Below, one piece after another: positions 8,781-18,355 of a DNA stretch of 60,226 bases (position 1 is the stretch's first letter; each line of letters begins with the position of its first letter). The DNA is taken from the NCBI GenBank assembly GCA_944320995.1, contig CALUJQ010000016.1, positions 1 to 60,226 of the forward strand. The letters are read 5' to 3'. The notes under the pieces are model-generated. The model was not told the origin of the DNA and searched no databases. It worked only from the letters and a program-made list of their open reading frames with translations. The position numbers were made by a program, and so were the translations under genes. This DNA comes from an uncultured Barnesiella sp. GTDB lineage: Bacteria > Bacteroidota > Bacteroidia > Bacteroidales > Barnesiellaceae.

Positions 8781-8820
8781 AAGTGAGAGGTGCGCTTGTG
8801 CAGGCGCACCTCTCACTTTT
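8781..8820 (+). terminator. Fumarase terminator
   Basis: A 15-bp stem (8781-8795 with 8804-8818, including GTGAGAGGTGCGC) with an 8-base loop is followed by T residues. It lies 23 bases after the fumarase stop. Confidence 0.8.
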
Positions 8821-8826
8821 CTAAAT

Positions 8827-8865
8827 AAAAGAAAGCCCCAGCGTATGCGACTGGGGCTTTCTTTT
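8827..8865. terminator. Second, bidirectional hairpin between fumarase and ald
   Basis: Arms 8827-8841 and 8851-8865 (AAAAGAAAGCCCCAG and its complement) form a 15-bp stem with A and T ends. It can terminate ald on the minus strand and back up the preceding fumarase terminator. Confidence 0.75.
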
Positions 8866-8888
8866 ATATTCAATCTATCCGCCCTTGC

Positions 8889-9989
8889 TCACAAGCTCTC
8901 AAAGGGCAGGTCAAACGCCTCGGCCACAGCCCGGTAAACAATCTTGCCATCGACGATATTCAAGCCCTTATACAAAGCCTCGTCTTCGGCACAAGCCTTT
9001 TGCCAACCTTTATCGGCCAACTGTATCGCATAAGGCAGTGTAGCGTTGGTCAACGCCAACGTCGAAGTCGCCGAAACCGCACCGGGAATATTGGCCACGC
9101 AATAATGGATTATTCCATCGACCTCATACACCGGTTCGGAGTGGGTAGTCGGGTGAGAGGTCTCGAAACAACCGCCTTGATCGATAGCCACATCGACCAG
9201 CACCGAGCCTTTTTCCATCAACGCCAACATATCGCGGGTAATCAAGTGTGGAGCCTTGGCCCCGGGAATCAACACGGCACCGACCACCAGATCGGTCGTA
9301 GGCAACTCGGCCCTTATGTTTACCTCCGAAGAATACAAAGTCTTGATATTGGCAGGTTTTATCTCATCGATATGTCGCAAGCGCGGTAATGAAAGGTCGG
9401 TAATCGTCACATCGGCGCCCATACCGGCAGCAATACGTGCCGCAGAATAACCTACAACCCCGGCACCTATCACCAAGACCTTTGCCGGTTTCACGCCCGG
9501 CACGCCACCCATCAGTTTTCCCTTTCCGCCTTGCGGCCGTTCCAAGAAACGGGCCCCCTCTTGCGTAGCCATGCGGCCGGCCACCTCCGACATGGGTATC
9601 AACAACGGCAAACTGTGGTCTTTCAACTCCACCGTTTCATAAGCCAAACAAGTAGCTCCGCTCGCCAACATGGCATCGGTCAACTTCCGATCCGACGCAA
9701 AATGGAAATAGGTAAACAATAGCTGGCCTTTGCGAATGAGCGGATATTCAGGCTCGATAGGCTCTTTGACCTTTACGATCATCTCGGCAATGGCATACAC
9801 CTCTTCAATCGTATCCACTATCTTCGCACCCACTTGCTCATATTGATTATCGGCAAAACCGCTATTCACACCGGCACTTTTCTGGACATAGACCGTATGA
9901 CCTCGTTTCACCAACTCGTTGACTCCCGCGGGAGTCATACCCACACGGTTCTCGTTGTTCTTGATTTCTTTTGGGATTCCTACAATCAT
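8889..9989 (-). CDS. ald: Alanine dehydrogenase
   Basis: This cytoplasmic NAD-dependent enzyme interconverts L-alanine with pyruvate and ammonia. At 366 residues it has the usual family length. The N-terminal [20 protein letters not shown] contains the substrate-binding Arg15 and is followed by the YFHFASD segment. The Rossmann motif [12 protein letters not shown] sits near residue 171, and [17 protein letters not shown] follows near 270. It faces fumarase, with a shared bidirectional hairpin between the two stops. A weak -7-like box (TATCTTTC on the minus strand, 10026-10033) precedes it. Confidence 0.95.
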   Translation of the reverse strand: MIVGIPKEIKNNENRVGMTPAGVNELVKRGHTVYVQKSAGVNSGFADNQYEQVGAKIVDTIEEVYAIAEMIVKVKEPIEPEYPLIRKGQLLFTYFHFASDRKLTDAMLASGATCLAYETVELKDHSLPLLIPMSEVAGRMATQEGARFLERPQGGKGKLMGGVPGVKPAKVLVIGAGVVGYSAARIAAGMGADVTITDLSLPRLRHIDEIKPANIKTLYSSEVNIRAELPTTDLVVGAVLIPGAKAPHLITRDMLALMEKGSVLVDVAIDQGGCFETSHPTTHSEPVYEVDGIIHYCVANIPGAVSATSTLALTNATLPYAIQLADKGWQKACAEDEALYKGLNIVDGKIVYRAVAEAFDLPFESL

Positions 9990-10025
9990 AGCTTAAGATT
10001 TATACGATTAAGATTAATTACGGTT

Positions 10026-10033
10026 GAAAGATA
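10026..10033 (-). promoter_or_regulatory. Possible -7 box for ald
   Basis: The minus-strand sequence TATCTTTC has one mismatch to TAnnTTTG, about 37 bases before the ald ATG. Confidence 0.3.
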
Positions 10034-10123
10034 CGGAATTTATTTCTGAATCCCTTCATATCCGGCAGTTATTTTTCAATATGCCGAAAGGAAAATCCAC
10101 TTCGCCACCCAACCGGTAAAAAC

Positions 10124-10156
10124 AAAAAAAGAGCCGCACATCGGTTGCGGCTCTTT
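10124..10156 (-). terminator. Terminator of the DUF3127 gene
   Basis: Arms 10128-10138 and 10146-10156 (AAAGAGCCGCA and its complement) form an 11-bp stem followed on the minus strand by a run of T. It lies 22 bases past the DUF3127 stop. Confidence 0.8.
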
Positions 10157-10178
10157 CCCGTGATGTATCCTATACTTT

Positions 10179-10559
10179 TTAGAAAGGCAGATCGTCAGTC
10201 GGCGAAGGAGCTAAATCGGGAGCTGCCGAAACCGGCGGGAACGGCGGCACCTCATTGGCCATCGGCGGCATATCGGGAACACCTTGCACAACAGCCGGTT
10301 TCTCTATTTTCCACGCTCTCACATCGGTGTACCATCGGCCGTTGAACTCCCGGCTTTCGAGGTCAAAACTCACAACCACATCGTCACCTATCGCCGCAGG
10401 GTACTGATCGACCTTATCGCCAAACAAATTGAAACAAACCTTGCGAGGATATTGCTCTTCAGTTTCCAAGACATACTCTTGTTTCTTCCAAGGATTGCCC
10501 GCTTTCGAAACGCCCTCTTGCAGAGGCAACACATGGATTATTCTTCCTTTTATTTCCAT
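10179..10559 (-). CDS. DUF3127 OB-fold protein with SSB-like C-terminal tail
   Basis: The protein has 126 residues. Residues 1-85 (MEIKGRIIHVLP.., QEYVLETEEQYPRKVCFNLFG, VVVSFDLESREFNGRWYTDVRAWKIE) match the DUF3127 family, an OB-fold group related to single-stranded DNA-binding proteins. A proline-rich linker follows. The last residues TDDLPF resemble the acidic tip DDDIPF with which bacterial SSB recruits repair partners. A nucleic-acid-binding role with SSB-type partner recruitment is inferred. It is a single gene with a perfect -7 box (10592-10599) and a terminator of its own. It should not be labelled as the housekeeping SSB. Confidence 0.8.
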   Translation of the reverse strand: MEIKGRIIHVLPLQEGVSKAGNPWKKQEYVLETEEQYPRKVCFNLFGDKVDQYPAAIGDDVVVSFDLESREFNGRWYTDVRAWKIEKPAVVQGVPDMPPMANEVPPFPPVSAAPDLAPSPTDDLPF

Positions 10560-10591
10560 ATTAAATCTACTACTGTGTAATTAATTGGCGA

Positions 10592-10599
10592 CAAATATA
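10592..10599 (-). promoter_or_regulatory. -7 box TATATTTG for the DUF3127 gene
   Basis: This is a perfect consensus match on the minus strand, 32 bases before the ATG at 10559. The rest of the 299-base gap up to rsfS is AT-rich and holds only this box and the rsfS promoter. Confidence 0.6.
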
Positions 10600-10821
10600 G
10601 CGAAAGACAAAAGCAATACAAAACAAGCTTGCCTATTTTTATCACCGAATCGCATCTTATACTCTAATATGCCACCTCTACCCGACTCCTCATGTCAACT
10701 TTTTTATCACATGATTGTTATATGATCAAAAAAACATCGTCATATCCCATATAAAAAGGAGTTTTAACTAAACCCTTAATTTTATAACAAGCCTATCCCC
10801 TTAAAATCGGAAAAATCGCAT

Positions 10822-10829
10822 TATCTTTG
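10822..10829 (+). promoter_or_regulatory. -7 box TATCTTTG for rsfS
   Basis: This is a perfect TAnnTTTG match, 29 bases before the rsfS ATG. ftsH starts 36 bases after rsfS, so it is probably also read from here. Confidence 0.6.
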
Positions 10830-10858
10830 CAAGGTGAGATTTTATACACAGTAAACAA

Positions 10859-11215
10859 ATGAAAGAAAAGCAATTAATACAAACCATCGTAGAAGGCATT
10901 CAAGAAAAAAAAGGAAAGAAAATTACAACCGTAGATCTGTCGAAAATAGAAGCGGCAGCCACCTCGCACTTTGTAATATGCGAAGGGCAATCGACCACAC
11001 AAGTCGCAGCCATTGCCGATAGCGTGCGGGAATATGTTCAACAAAACACCGGAATAAAACCATTCGGATACGATGGATACCAAAACAGCCAATGGATTAT
11101 CATCGACTATGGCAGCATATTGGCGCACATTTTTCTACCTGAGTATCGGAATTATTATAAACTCGAACAGTTGTGGAACGACGCCAAATTGGCAGAAATT
11201 CCCGATTTGGAATAA
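10859..11215 (+). CDS. rsfS: Ribosomal silencing factor RsfS
   Basis: This 118-residue protein of the RsfS/Iojap family binds ribosomal protein uL14 on the large subunit and blocks subunit joining when nutrients are short. The order of motifs is typical: KKITTVDLS, an ATSHFVICEGQST segment, GYDGYQNSQWIIIDYGS, and HIFLPEYRNYYKLEQLWND. The length equals the family norm. It is followed by ftsH after 36 bases, a pairing I recall as common in Bacteroidetes. Expression probably starts at the -7 box at 10822. Confidence 0.93.
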   Translation: MKEKQLIQTIVEGIQEKKGKKITTVDLSKIEAAATSHFVICEGQSTTQVAAIADSVREYVQQNTGIKPFGYDGYQNSQWIIIDYGSILAHIFLPEYRNYYKLEQLWNDAKLAEIPDLE

Positions 11216-11251
11216 TTTTTGATATACCGTTAGCACATTATATTATTAAAT

Positions 11252-13288
11252 ATGGGAAACAATATGTCTCCATTAGGACCTAAAAAGAAAGGCGTTCGAT
11301 TCAACCTGTATTGGATGTACTCGATCATCGCCCTTCTGTTGATAGGCCTATACTACATCAATGACAACTCCATGAGCAAAGAGGTGAACTGGACCGAATT
11401 CGAAAGGATTGCCAAAGAGGGCGGAATAACCAAACTGACCGTCTTTGCAAAAAAAGGTTACGCCGAGGCTCAACTGAACGATAGTACTGCCAAAGCCGTT
11501 TTCAAAACCGACGAAATCATAGGCAAACCCGTCGTATATACCAACATTCCCTCGGGCGACAGTTTCGCGGTAACCCTCGACAATTGGAAGAAAGAGAACG
11601 GATTCACTGCCGATGTCTATTACGAAAACAGCAGCGACCTCACCAACATATTATGGTCGATCGGCCCCATCATATTCTTTATCATATTCTGGATCTACTT
11701 GGCCCGCCGCATGTCCAGCCAAGGAGGAGGGGGTAGCGGAGGCGTCTTCAATGTAGGCAAAGCCAAAGCCCAACTCTTCGACAAGGATGGTGCCGTAAAA
11801 GTAACCTTCGACGATGTCGCAGGGCTGTCGGAAGCCAAACAGGAGGTCGAAGAGATTGTAGAATTCCTCAAAAATCCCAGCCGATACACCGACCTCGGAG
11901 GTAAAATACCCAAAGGCGCTTTGCTCGTAGGTCCTCCGGGAACAGGAAAAACGTTATTGGCAAAAGCCGTAGCGGGCGAAGCCAATGTACCTTTCTTCTC
12001 CTTGTCGGGTTCGGACTTCGTAGAGATGTTTGTGGGAGTAGGAGCCTCGCGTGTGCGCGACCTGTTCAGACAAGCCAAAGAAAAAGCACCTTGCATCGTA
12101 TTCATCGATGAGATAGATGCCGTGGGTCGAGCCCGTGGGAAAAACCCCAACATGGGGTCCAACGACGAGCGGGAAAACACGCTGAACCAGCTCTTGACCG
12201 AAATGGACGGATTCGGCTCAAACAGCGGGGTCATCATCTTGGCAGCCACCAACCGAGCCGACATATTGGACAAAGCCCTGCTGCGTGCCGGGCGATTCGA
12301 CCGTCAGATTTATGTAGAACTTCCCGAGTTGAACGACCGCAAAGCCATCTTCAAAGTACACCTGCGCAACGTAAAAATCGACGACTCGGTCGATGTAGAT
12401 TTACTGGCCCGTCAAACCCCGGGATTCTCGGGCGCCGATATTGCCAACGTGTGCAACGAAGCCGCACTCATCGCCGCACGGAAAAACAAAAAAAGCGTAC
12501 AGCGTCAAGACTTCATGGATGCCGTTGACCGCATCGTAGGCGGATTGGAAAAACGCTCCAAAATCACGACTCAGGAAGAAAAACGCTCCATTGCCATACA
12601 CGAAGCCGGCCACGCATCGATCAGTTGGCTGTTGCGATATGCCAATCCTCTCATCAAAGTAACCATTGTCCCGCGCGGTCGGGCATTGGGTGCCGCTTGG
12701 TATCTGCCGGAAGAACGGCAAATCACGACCCGCGAACAAATGCTCGACGAGATGTGCGCCACATTGGGCGGGCGTGCTGCCGAAGAGGTATTCCTCGGAC
12801 GCATCTCGACCGGAGCTTCGAACGATTTGGAGAGAGTCACCAAACAAGCATACGCCATGGTCGTTTACTTCGGCATGAGCGAAAAACTGCCCAACCTCTC
12901 CTACTACGACTCCACCGGTCAAGAATATGGGTTCACCAAACCATATAGCGAGGACACCGCCAAACTGATCGACGACGAAGTCGGCAAAATCGTCAACGAA
13001 CAGTACGAACGTGCCAAACAAATCCTACGGGAGAACGCCGACAAACATGCACAACTGGCCGAAGTATTGATCTCCCGCGAAGTCATCTTCGCCGAAGATG
13101 TAGAACACATTTTCGGTAAACGCCCATGGGTATCTCGCACCGAAGAAATCCTGCAAAACGAAGAAGCCGCCAAGCAAGAAGAGAAAGCAAAAGAGAACGA
13201 TACGCCTGAAAACGCTCAGGAAACGCCAGAAAACAAGCCGACCGAAGAACCGGCGAGCGGAGAAAAAAGCGGGAACGCCCAAGAATAA
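11252..13288 (+). CDS. ftsH: ATP-dependent zinc metalloprotease FtsH
   Basis: This inner-membrane AAA+ protease degrades misassembled membrane proteins and regulators. In 678 residues there are a TM helix near 21-35, a periplasmic domain, and a second TM near 133-150. Walker A is GPPGTGKT at 227-234 and Walker B FIDEIDA near 284. The second region of homology contains [20 protein letters not shown], and the zinc site is HEAGH at 450-454. The last 55 residues are a low-complexity, charged Glu/Lys/Pro tail. The gene ends before a clear terminator at 13311, which separates it from cdsA. Confidence 0.96.
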   Translation: MGNNMSPLGPKKKGVRFNLYWMYSIIALLLIGLYYINDNSMSKEVNWTEFERIAKEGGITKLTVFAKKGYAEAQLNDSTAKAVFKTDEIIGKPVVYTNIPSGDSFAVTLDNWKKENGFTADVYYENSSDLTNILWSIGPIIFFIIFWIYLARRMSSQGGGGSGGVFNVGKAKAQLFDKDGAVKVTFDDVAGLSEAKQEVEEIVEFLKNPSRYTDLGGKIPKGALLVGPPGTGKTLLAKAVAGEANVPFFSLSGSDFVEMFVGVGASRVRDLFRQAKEKAPCIVFIDEIDAVGRARGKNPNMGSNDERENTLNQLLTEMDGFGSNSGVIILAATNRADILDKALLRAGRFDRQIYVELPELNDRKAIFKVHLRNVKIDDSVDVDLLARQTPGFSGADIANVCNEAALIAARKNKKSVQRQDFMDAVDRIVGGLEKRSKITTQEEKRSIAIHEAGHASISWLLRYANPLIKVTIVPRGRALGAAWYLPEERQITTREQMLDEMCATLGGRAAEEVFLGRISTGASNDLERVTKQAYAMVVYFGMSEKLPNLSYYDSTGQEYGFTKPYSEDTAKLIDDEVGKIVNEQYERAKQILRENADKHAQLAEVLISREVIFAEDVEHIFGKRPWVSRTEEILQNEEAAKQEEKAKENDTPENAQETPENKPTEEPASGEKSGNAQE

Positions 13289-13310
13289 ACAGGCCGAAAC
13301 CATTCATACA

Positions 13311-13344
13311 AAGAGGTATTGGATTTTCCAATATCTCTTTTTTT
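13311..13344 (+). terminator. ftsH terminator
   Basis: A 12-bp stem (13312-13323 with 13327-13338, one G-T pair) with a 3-base loop is followed by a run of seven T. Confidence 0.8.
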
Positions 13345-13398
13345 GTCAAGGAGTGCTAAAAAGAATATTGATTGCCCCTGATTTTTTTCGAGAATAGC

Positions 13399-13406
13399 TA
13401 TATTTG
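13399..13406 (+). promoter_or_regulatory. -7 box TATATTTG for cdsA
   Basis: This is a perfect consensus match, 27 bases before the GTG start of cdsA, and supports that start. Confidence 0.6.
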
Positions 13407-13432
13407 TAAATAATTCATCAAAAATAAAAGCC

Positions 13433-14278
13433 GTGAAAAATTTACTGACTCGAACCTTAACCGGGATTTTATTTATCGCAATCATCACAGCTGCTGTCCT
13501 TTCAGGAGCTTATGCTTTTCTTATCATCTTCGGGATCATTGCATTATTGGGATATATCGAATTCCTCAATTTAACACAACTCCGACACCGATTCGACCAA
13601 ACCCTCTTCGTTATCGACATGGCCGGGGCCTGCGCCCTGTTCTTGGCCATATTCTCCTTCTCGGGACAAATTCCCGTCAACATGCAAAAAGCCGCCATCC
13701 TCACATACTTCATCTACCTTGCGGCACGCCCGATTATCCAGCTCTACAAATCGCCCGACAAATCGCCCGTTGCCGGCTGGGCATACAGCATCTTGGGACA
13801 CATCTACGTAATCCTTCCGCTGGCACTATTGGGAGTCTGGGGATACGGGAAAGAACTGCAACTCCTGATGGGACACCCCGAATACCTGCTCATGGCCCTG
13901 TTCGTATTCGTATGGATAAACGACACCGGGGCCTATATCGTAGGCTGCAATTTCGGCAAACACCGGTTGTTCGAACGCATATCACCTAAAAAATCATGGG
14001 AAGGGTTCTTCGGAGGTTTAGCCTTCTGCATCATACTCGCCTCCTTTGCAAACTACCTGATTCCCGGTATGCTCACTACTCCCCAATGGATAGGAATGGG
14101 AATACTCACCTCGATATTCTCCACGTGGGGCGACCTGTGCGAATCGTTGCTCAAACGCACGGCCGAAGTAAAAGATTCCGGGAAAATACTCCCGGGACAC
14201 GGTGGAATACTCGACCGCTTCGACAGCGAATTGATAGCCTCGCCCATCATATTTATATATTTATCATTCATTTTATAA
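13433..14278 (+). CDS. cdsA: Phosphatidate cytidylyltransferase
   Basis: This integral inner-membrane enzyme makes CDP-diacylglycerol from CTP and phosphatidate, the precursor of all phospholipids. The 281-residue protein has many hydrophobic helices. It ends with the family signature: LLKRTAEVKDSGKILPGHGG followed by ILDRFDS, which contains the metal-binding Asp residues. A mid-protein WINDTGAY..GKHRLF..ISPKKSWEG stretch is also typical. Translation starts at GTG 13433 (VKNLLTRTLTG), placed just after the promoter box. Confidence 0.94.
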   Translation: MKNLLTRTLTGILFIAIITAAVLSGAYAFLIIFGIIALLGYIEFLNLTQLRHRFDQTLFVIDMAGACALFLAIFSFSGQIPVNMQKAAILTYFIYLAARPIIQLYKSPDKSPVAGWAYSILGHIYVILPLALLGVWGYGKELQLLMGHPEYLLMALFVFVWINDTGAYIVGCNFGKHRLFERISPKKSWEGFFGGLAFCIILASFANYLIPGMLTTPQWIGMGILTSIFSTWGDLCESLLKRTAEVKDSGKILPGHGGILDRFDSELIASPIIFIYLSFIL

Positions 14279-14311
14279 GCCGGAAGTTTGTACCCAATAT
14301 CTTTTTTGCAC

Positions 14312-14319
14312 TAATTTTG
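14312..14319 (+). promoter_or_regulatory. -7 box TAATTTTG for purM
   Basis: This is a perfect consensus match, 21 bases before the purM ATG. Confidence 0.6.
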
Positions 14320-14339
14320 TAATCATCAATCTCCCAAAC

Positions 14340-15509
14340 ATGAACGACCAACGCTATAACCTGCGCGGTGTATCGGCTTCGAAAGAAGACGTCCACAATG
14401 CAATCAAGAATATAGACAAAGGGATATTCCCCAAAGCCTTCTGTAAAATAATCCCCGACATACTGGGTGGCGACCCCGATTATTGCAACATCATGCACGC
14501 CGACGGTGCCGGCACAAAATCGTCGCTGGCCTACATGTATTGGAAAGAGACCGGCGATTTGAGCGTGTGGAGAGGAATCGCACAAGATGCCCTCATCATG
14601 AACATCGACGACCTGCTGTGCGTGGGAGCCACCGACAACATACTCGTATCCTCGACCATCGGGCGGAACAAACTGCTCGTCCCCGGCGAAGTCATCTCGG
14701 CCATCATCAACGGGACCGAAGAATTACTCGCCGAATTGCGCGAACTGGGAGTAAATGCTTACAGCACCGGAGGCGAAACAGCCGACGTAGGCGATTTGGT
14801 CCGGACAATTATCGTTGACAGCACAGTCACCTGCCGCATGAAACGCAAAGACGTCATATCGAACGGCAACATCCTCCCGGGCGACGTAATCGTAGGGCTA
14901 TCCTCCTATGGCCAAGCCTCTTACGAAAAGAGCTACAACGGCGGCATGGGCAGCAACGGGTTGACCTCGGCCCGCCACGATGTATTTGCCAAATACCTCG
15001 CCGGGAAATACCCCGAAAGCTACGACAACGCCGTACCCGACGAATTGGTCTATTCGGGGAAACTGAGGCTCACCGACCAAATAGCCGAGCTGGGTATCGA
15101 TGCCGGCAAGTTGGTCCTCTCGCCTACCCGCACATACGCCCCCGTCATCAAAAAAATGCTCGACGAAATGCGCCCGCAAATCCACGGCATGGTACACTGC
15201 TCGGGCGGTGCGCAAACCAAAGTCATGCACTTTGTAGAAAAAATGAAGGTCGTGAAAAACAACCTCTTCCCCGTCCCCCCGCTCTTCAACATCATACAAG
15301 AGCAATCGGGAACCGACTGGCACGAGATGTACAAAGTATTCAACATGGGACACCGCATGGAAATCTATCTCGATGCCGCCGATGCCCAAAAGGTCATCGA
15401 CATCAGCCAATCGTTCGGTATCGACGCCCAAATCGTAGGCTACACTATGCCCGCCCCCCAAAATGAACTCATCATCGAATCGGACAAAGGACGATTTGAA
15501 TACAAATAA
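14340..15509 (+). CDS. purM: Phosphoribosylformylglycinamidine cyclo-ligase (AIR synthetase)
   Basis: The enzyme closes the imidazole ring in purine synthesis, converting FGAM to AIR with ATP. The 389-residue protein has the PurM two-domain layout: DADGAGTKSS-like HADGAGTKSSLAY near residue 51, a MNIDDLLCVGA segment, a GGETADVGD loop, and a C-terminal HGMVHCSGGAQTKV followed by FNMGHRMEIY. It is longer than the about 345-residue E. coli enzyme, a size I associate with Bacteroidetes PurM. It has its own promoter box, and udk follows after 34 bases. Confidence 0.9.
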   Translation: MNDQRYNLRGVSASKEDVHNAIKNIDKGIFPKAFCKIIPDILGGDPDYCNIMHADGAGTKSSLAYMYWKETGDLSVWRGIAQDALIMNIDDLLCVGATDNILVSSTIGRNKLLVPGEVISAIINGTEELLAELRELGVNAYSTGGETADVGDLVRTIIVDSTVTCRMKRKDVISNGNILPGDVIVGLSSYGQASYEKSYNGGMGSNGLTSARHDVFAKYLAGKYPESYDNAVPDELVYSGKLRLTDQIAELGIDAGKLVLSPTRTYAPVIKKMLDEMRPQIHGMVHCSGGAQTKVMHFVEKMKVVKNNLFPVPPLFNIIQEQSGTDWHEMYKVFNMGHRMEIYLDAADAQKVIDISQSFGIDAQIVGYTMPAPQNELIIESDKGRFEYK

Positions 15510-15543
15510 AAATTTTCATCTTACCTTTTAATCCCCAAATATT

Positions 15544-16155
15544 ATGTTAATCATAGGAATAGCCGGTGGAACCGGATCGGGAAAAACCACCGTTGTAAGA
15601 AAAATTATCGAAAGCCTTCCCGCCGGACAGACTGCCGTTATTCCACAAGACTCCTACTACTGGGACAGCAGCCATGTACCCGTAGAAGAGCGGCAAAACA
15701 TCAATTTCGACGAACCCGCAGCCATCGACTTCGACCTGCTGGTAAAACACCTGAAAGAGTTGAAAGCCGGCCGCCCCATCGAGCAACCCATCTATTCGTT
15801 CCTCACCTGCACCCGCTCCAAAGAGACCATACGGGTCGAACCCCGCGACATCGTCATCGTCGAGGGCATTCTCATTCTCTGCAATGACGAGCTCAGGAAT
15901 ATGATGGATATGAAAGTATTTGTCGATGCCGATGCCGACGACCGCCTGATCCGGGTAATCAACCGCGACATCATCGAGCGGGGACGCACCGTCGAAATGG
16001 TCATCGAACGTTACGAACGGGTATTGAAACCCATGCACCTGCAACACATCGAACCTACCAAACGGTATGCCGACATCATTATCCCGCAAGGCGGACACAA
16101 CTCGGTCGCCATCGAGATCATGACCAATTTCATTTCACACAAACTCAACGGTTAA
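15544..16155 (+). CDS. udk: Uridine kinase
   Basis: This cytoplasmic pyrimidine-salvage enzyme phosphorylates uridine and cytidine. In 203 residues the P-loop GGTGSGKTT lies at residues 8-16 and PQDSYYWD near 38. NFDEPAAIDFDLL is the nucleoside-binding region, and VIVEGILIL is the Walker B-like strand. The gene lies 34 bases after purM and only 6 bases before the lytic transglycosylase gene, so the three are probably co-transcribed. Confidence 0.94.
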   Translation: MLIIGIAGGTGSGKTTVVRKIIESLPAGQTAVIPQDSYYWDSSHVPVEERQNINFDEPAAIDFDLLVKHLKELKAGRPIEQPIYSFLTCTRSKETIRVEPRDIVIVEGILILCNDELRNMMDMKVFVDADADDRLIRVINRDIIERGRTVEMVIERYERVLKPMHLQHIEPTKRYADIIIPQGGHNSVAIEIMTNFISHKLNG

Positions 16156-16161
16156 AAAGCC

Positions 16162-17556
16162 ATGCAAAAAATAGCCTCTTGTTGGATATTCACGCTCCTC
16201 GTGCTGATTATGCTCTCGGCCTGCGGAGGCAACAAGAAGCACACCGCAGAATCGGCGCACAACGACTTCGACTCTATCTGCCAGCGAGGCGAATTACGGG
16301 TCCTCACGCTATACAGTTCCACCACATACTTCCTCTACCGGGGAGAAGAGATGGGATATGAGTACGAACGTATCAAGCAATTTGCCGACCACTACAACTT
16401 GAAAACAACCGTAATCATCGCCGACAACATCAAGCACCTCACCGAGATGCTGCAAAAAGGAGAAGGCGATATTATCGCATACGAATTACCCATTATCGGC
16501 GACGCCAAAAACGAATGGCTATACTGCGGCGCCGAAAACATCACCCACCAAGTACTCATTCAACCCCGGAAACCCAAGAATGAGATGATCAACGATGTGG
16601 TCGATTTAATCGGGAAAGACATTTATGTCGAAGCCGGCTCGAAATACGAAGAACGTATCAAAAACCTCAACGACGAGTTGGGCGGAGGAATACACATACA
16701 CCACATCGACAAAGACACCGTCGTCACCGAGGAACTTATCGAAATGGTCTCCACCGGCGAAATCCCCTACACCTTGGCCGACAACAACCTCGCCCAGTTG
16801 AACCGCACCTACTACAACAACATAGACGTCCACCTGAAAGTCAGTTTCCCGCAAAGAGCCTCATGGGCCGTAAGCAAACAATCGCCGGGTCTCGCCCACG
16901 CCATAAACCAGTGGGTAAAGGAAAATCAAAAATCACCCTCCTACCGGAGCATATCCCGCCGATACTTCGAATTAAGCAAATCACTGCCCTATTCGGCCAT
17001 GCTATCGGTCTCGAAAGGACAAATATCCATCTACGACAACCTATTCAAAAAATATGCCCGACTAATAGATTGGGACTGGCGCATATTGGCGGCACAAGCC
17101 TATAACGAATCACATTTCGACACTCTGGCCGTATCGTGGGCCGGAGCAAAAGGTCTCATGCAGCTGATGCCCCGTACGGCTCAGGCTTTCGGGCTATCCC
17201 CCGACGAAATCACCAACCCCGAGAAAAATATCGAAGCTGCCGTAAAAAGCATACAATCGCTCAACAAAAGTCTATCGGGAATCGAAGACAAAGACGAACG
17301 CCTGAAATTTATTCTGGCCGCTTACAACGGCGGACTCGGGCATATACTCGACGCCATGGCCCTTGCCGAAAAATACGGGAAAGACCCCCATGTGTGGGAC
17401 AACAATGTGAGCGAATTTATCCTGCTCAAAAGCAACCCCGAGTATTTCAACGACGAAGTCTGCAAATTCGGTTACTTCAAAGGCCGGCAAACCACCGCCT
17501 ATGTACATGAAGTCCTGCGTTATTATAAAATGTATCAAGAAAAAATACCGCTATAA
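16162..17556 (+). CDS. mltF: MltF-like membrane-bound lytic transglycosylase
   Basis: This periplasmic lipoprotein cleaves peptidoglycan glycan strands. The signal peptide ends in a lipobox LSAC with Cys21. Residues about 40-270 form a periplasmic solute-binding-type domain (RGELRVLTLYSSTTYF at its start), the regulatory module of MltF. The C-terminal SLT domain has AQAYNESHFD with the catalytic Glu316, then GAKGLMQLMPRTA and AAYNGG. At 464 residues it is similar in length to E. coli MltF. It follows udk by 6 bases. Confidence 0.88.
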   Translation: MQKIASCWIFTLLVLIMLSACGGNKKHTAESAHNDFDSICQRGELRVLTLYSSTTYFLYRGEEMGYEYERIKQFADHYNLKTTVIIADNIKHLTEMLQKGEGDIIAYELPIIGDAKNEWLYCGAENITHQVLIQPRKPKNEMINDVVDLIGKDIYVEAGSKYEERIKNLNDELGGGIHIHHIDKDTVVTEELIEMVSTGEIPYTLADNNLAQLNRTYYNNIDVHLKVSFPQRASWAVSKQSPGLAHAINQWVKENQKSPSYRSISRRYFELSKSLPYSAMLSVSKGQISIYDNLFKKYARLIDWDWRILAAQAYNESHFDTLAVSWAGAKGLMQLMPRTAQAFGLSPDEITNPEKNIEAAVKSIQSLNKSLSGIEDKDERLKFILAAYNGGLGHILDAMALAEKYGKDPHVWDNNVSEFILLKSNPEYFNDEVCKFGYFKGRQTTAYVHEVLRYYKMYQEKIPL

Positions 17557-17579
17557 AGACGACGTTTCCAAAAAATTTC

Positions 17580-17587
17580 TATCTTTG
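17580..17587 (+). promoter_or_regulatory. -7 box TATCTTTG for the DUF3332 gene
   Basis: This is a perfect consensus match, leaving a leader of about 90 bases before the ATG at 17684. Confidence 0.6.
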
Positions 17588-17683
17588 TCTATATAAATTG
17601 CAATACGGCATTCTCACCGATTTGTCGCCGCAACTATTTTTTACAACGTAAATACCATTTAATTAACTTAAAAATATAACGCA

Positions 17684-18235
17684 ATGAAAAGGAACAAATT
17701 AAACATGGTTATGGCCGTAGCCTTATGTGCTACCGTATGTTTCTCCTCCTGTATCGGTTCGTTCAAATTGACGAACAAAATTCTCAGTTGGAACGAAAGC
17801 GTAGGCAATAAATTTGTAAACGAACTTGTGTTTATCGCCCTGCATATCATTCCGGTATATGAGCTGTCCGTAGCAGCCGACGCCATCATCTTCAATACCA
17901 TCGAGTTCTGGAGCGGCAACAACGTCATCGCCCAATCGACCCAACAAGAAGTGAAAGGACAAAACGGCGATACCTACTTGGTAACCACCGACCAAAACGG
18001 TTATACGATCACCAACCAGACCGACAACTCGACCATCGGATTCATATTCGACCGCAACGACAACTCATGGTCTGTATCGGCCAACGGCGAAACGACAAAA
18101 TTCATGACCTTCGTCGATGACAACCACGTAAAAATGATTGGAGCCGACGGCAACGACATGATCGTAGAACTTTCGCAATCGGGCGTAATGGCCTACCAAG
18201 AGGCTGCCCGTTATGGCAACTTTGCTATGAAATAA
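17684..18235 (+). CDS. DUF3332 family lipoprotein
   Basis: This 183-residue exported protein has a signal peptide ending in a lipobox-like FSSC with Cys22. The mature part begins IGSFKLTNKILSWNESVGNKFVNE, a DUF3332 hallmark, followed by a hydrophobic stretch with IPVYELSVAADAIIFNTIEFW. The C-terminal half (TTDQNGYTITNQ.., FDRNDNSWSVSANGE) looks like beta meanders. The function of DUF3332 is unknown to me. It is monocistronic, with its own promoter and a strong terminator. Confidence 0.8.
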   Translation: MKRNKLNMVMAVALCATVCFSSCIGSFKLTNKILSWNESVGNKFVNELVFIALHIIPVYELSVAADAIIFNTIEFWSGNNVIAQSTQQEVKGQNGDTYLVTTDQNGYTITNQTDNSTIGFIFDRNDNSWSVSANGETTKFMTFVDDNHVKMIGADGNDMIVELSQSGVMAYQEAARYGNFAMK

Positions 18236-18257
18236 GTATAATCCAATATAAACGAAG

Positions 18258-18290
18258 AAAGGGGGATACACACAATGTGTATCCCCCTTT
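18258..18290. terminator. 15-bp hairpin between convergent DUF3332 and pepD genes
   Basis: Arms 18258-18272 and 18276-18290 (AAAGGGGGATACACA and its complement) flank a CAA loop. The stem ends in A/T on both sides, so bidirectional use is likely. Confidence 0.8.
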
Positions 18291-18355
18291 CCTATATCGT
18301 AAAAGCAACGGGAAGAGCCAGAGGCAGCCCCATGGATTGCCTCCGCCCCCGGCTC

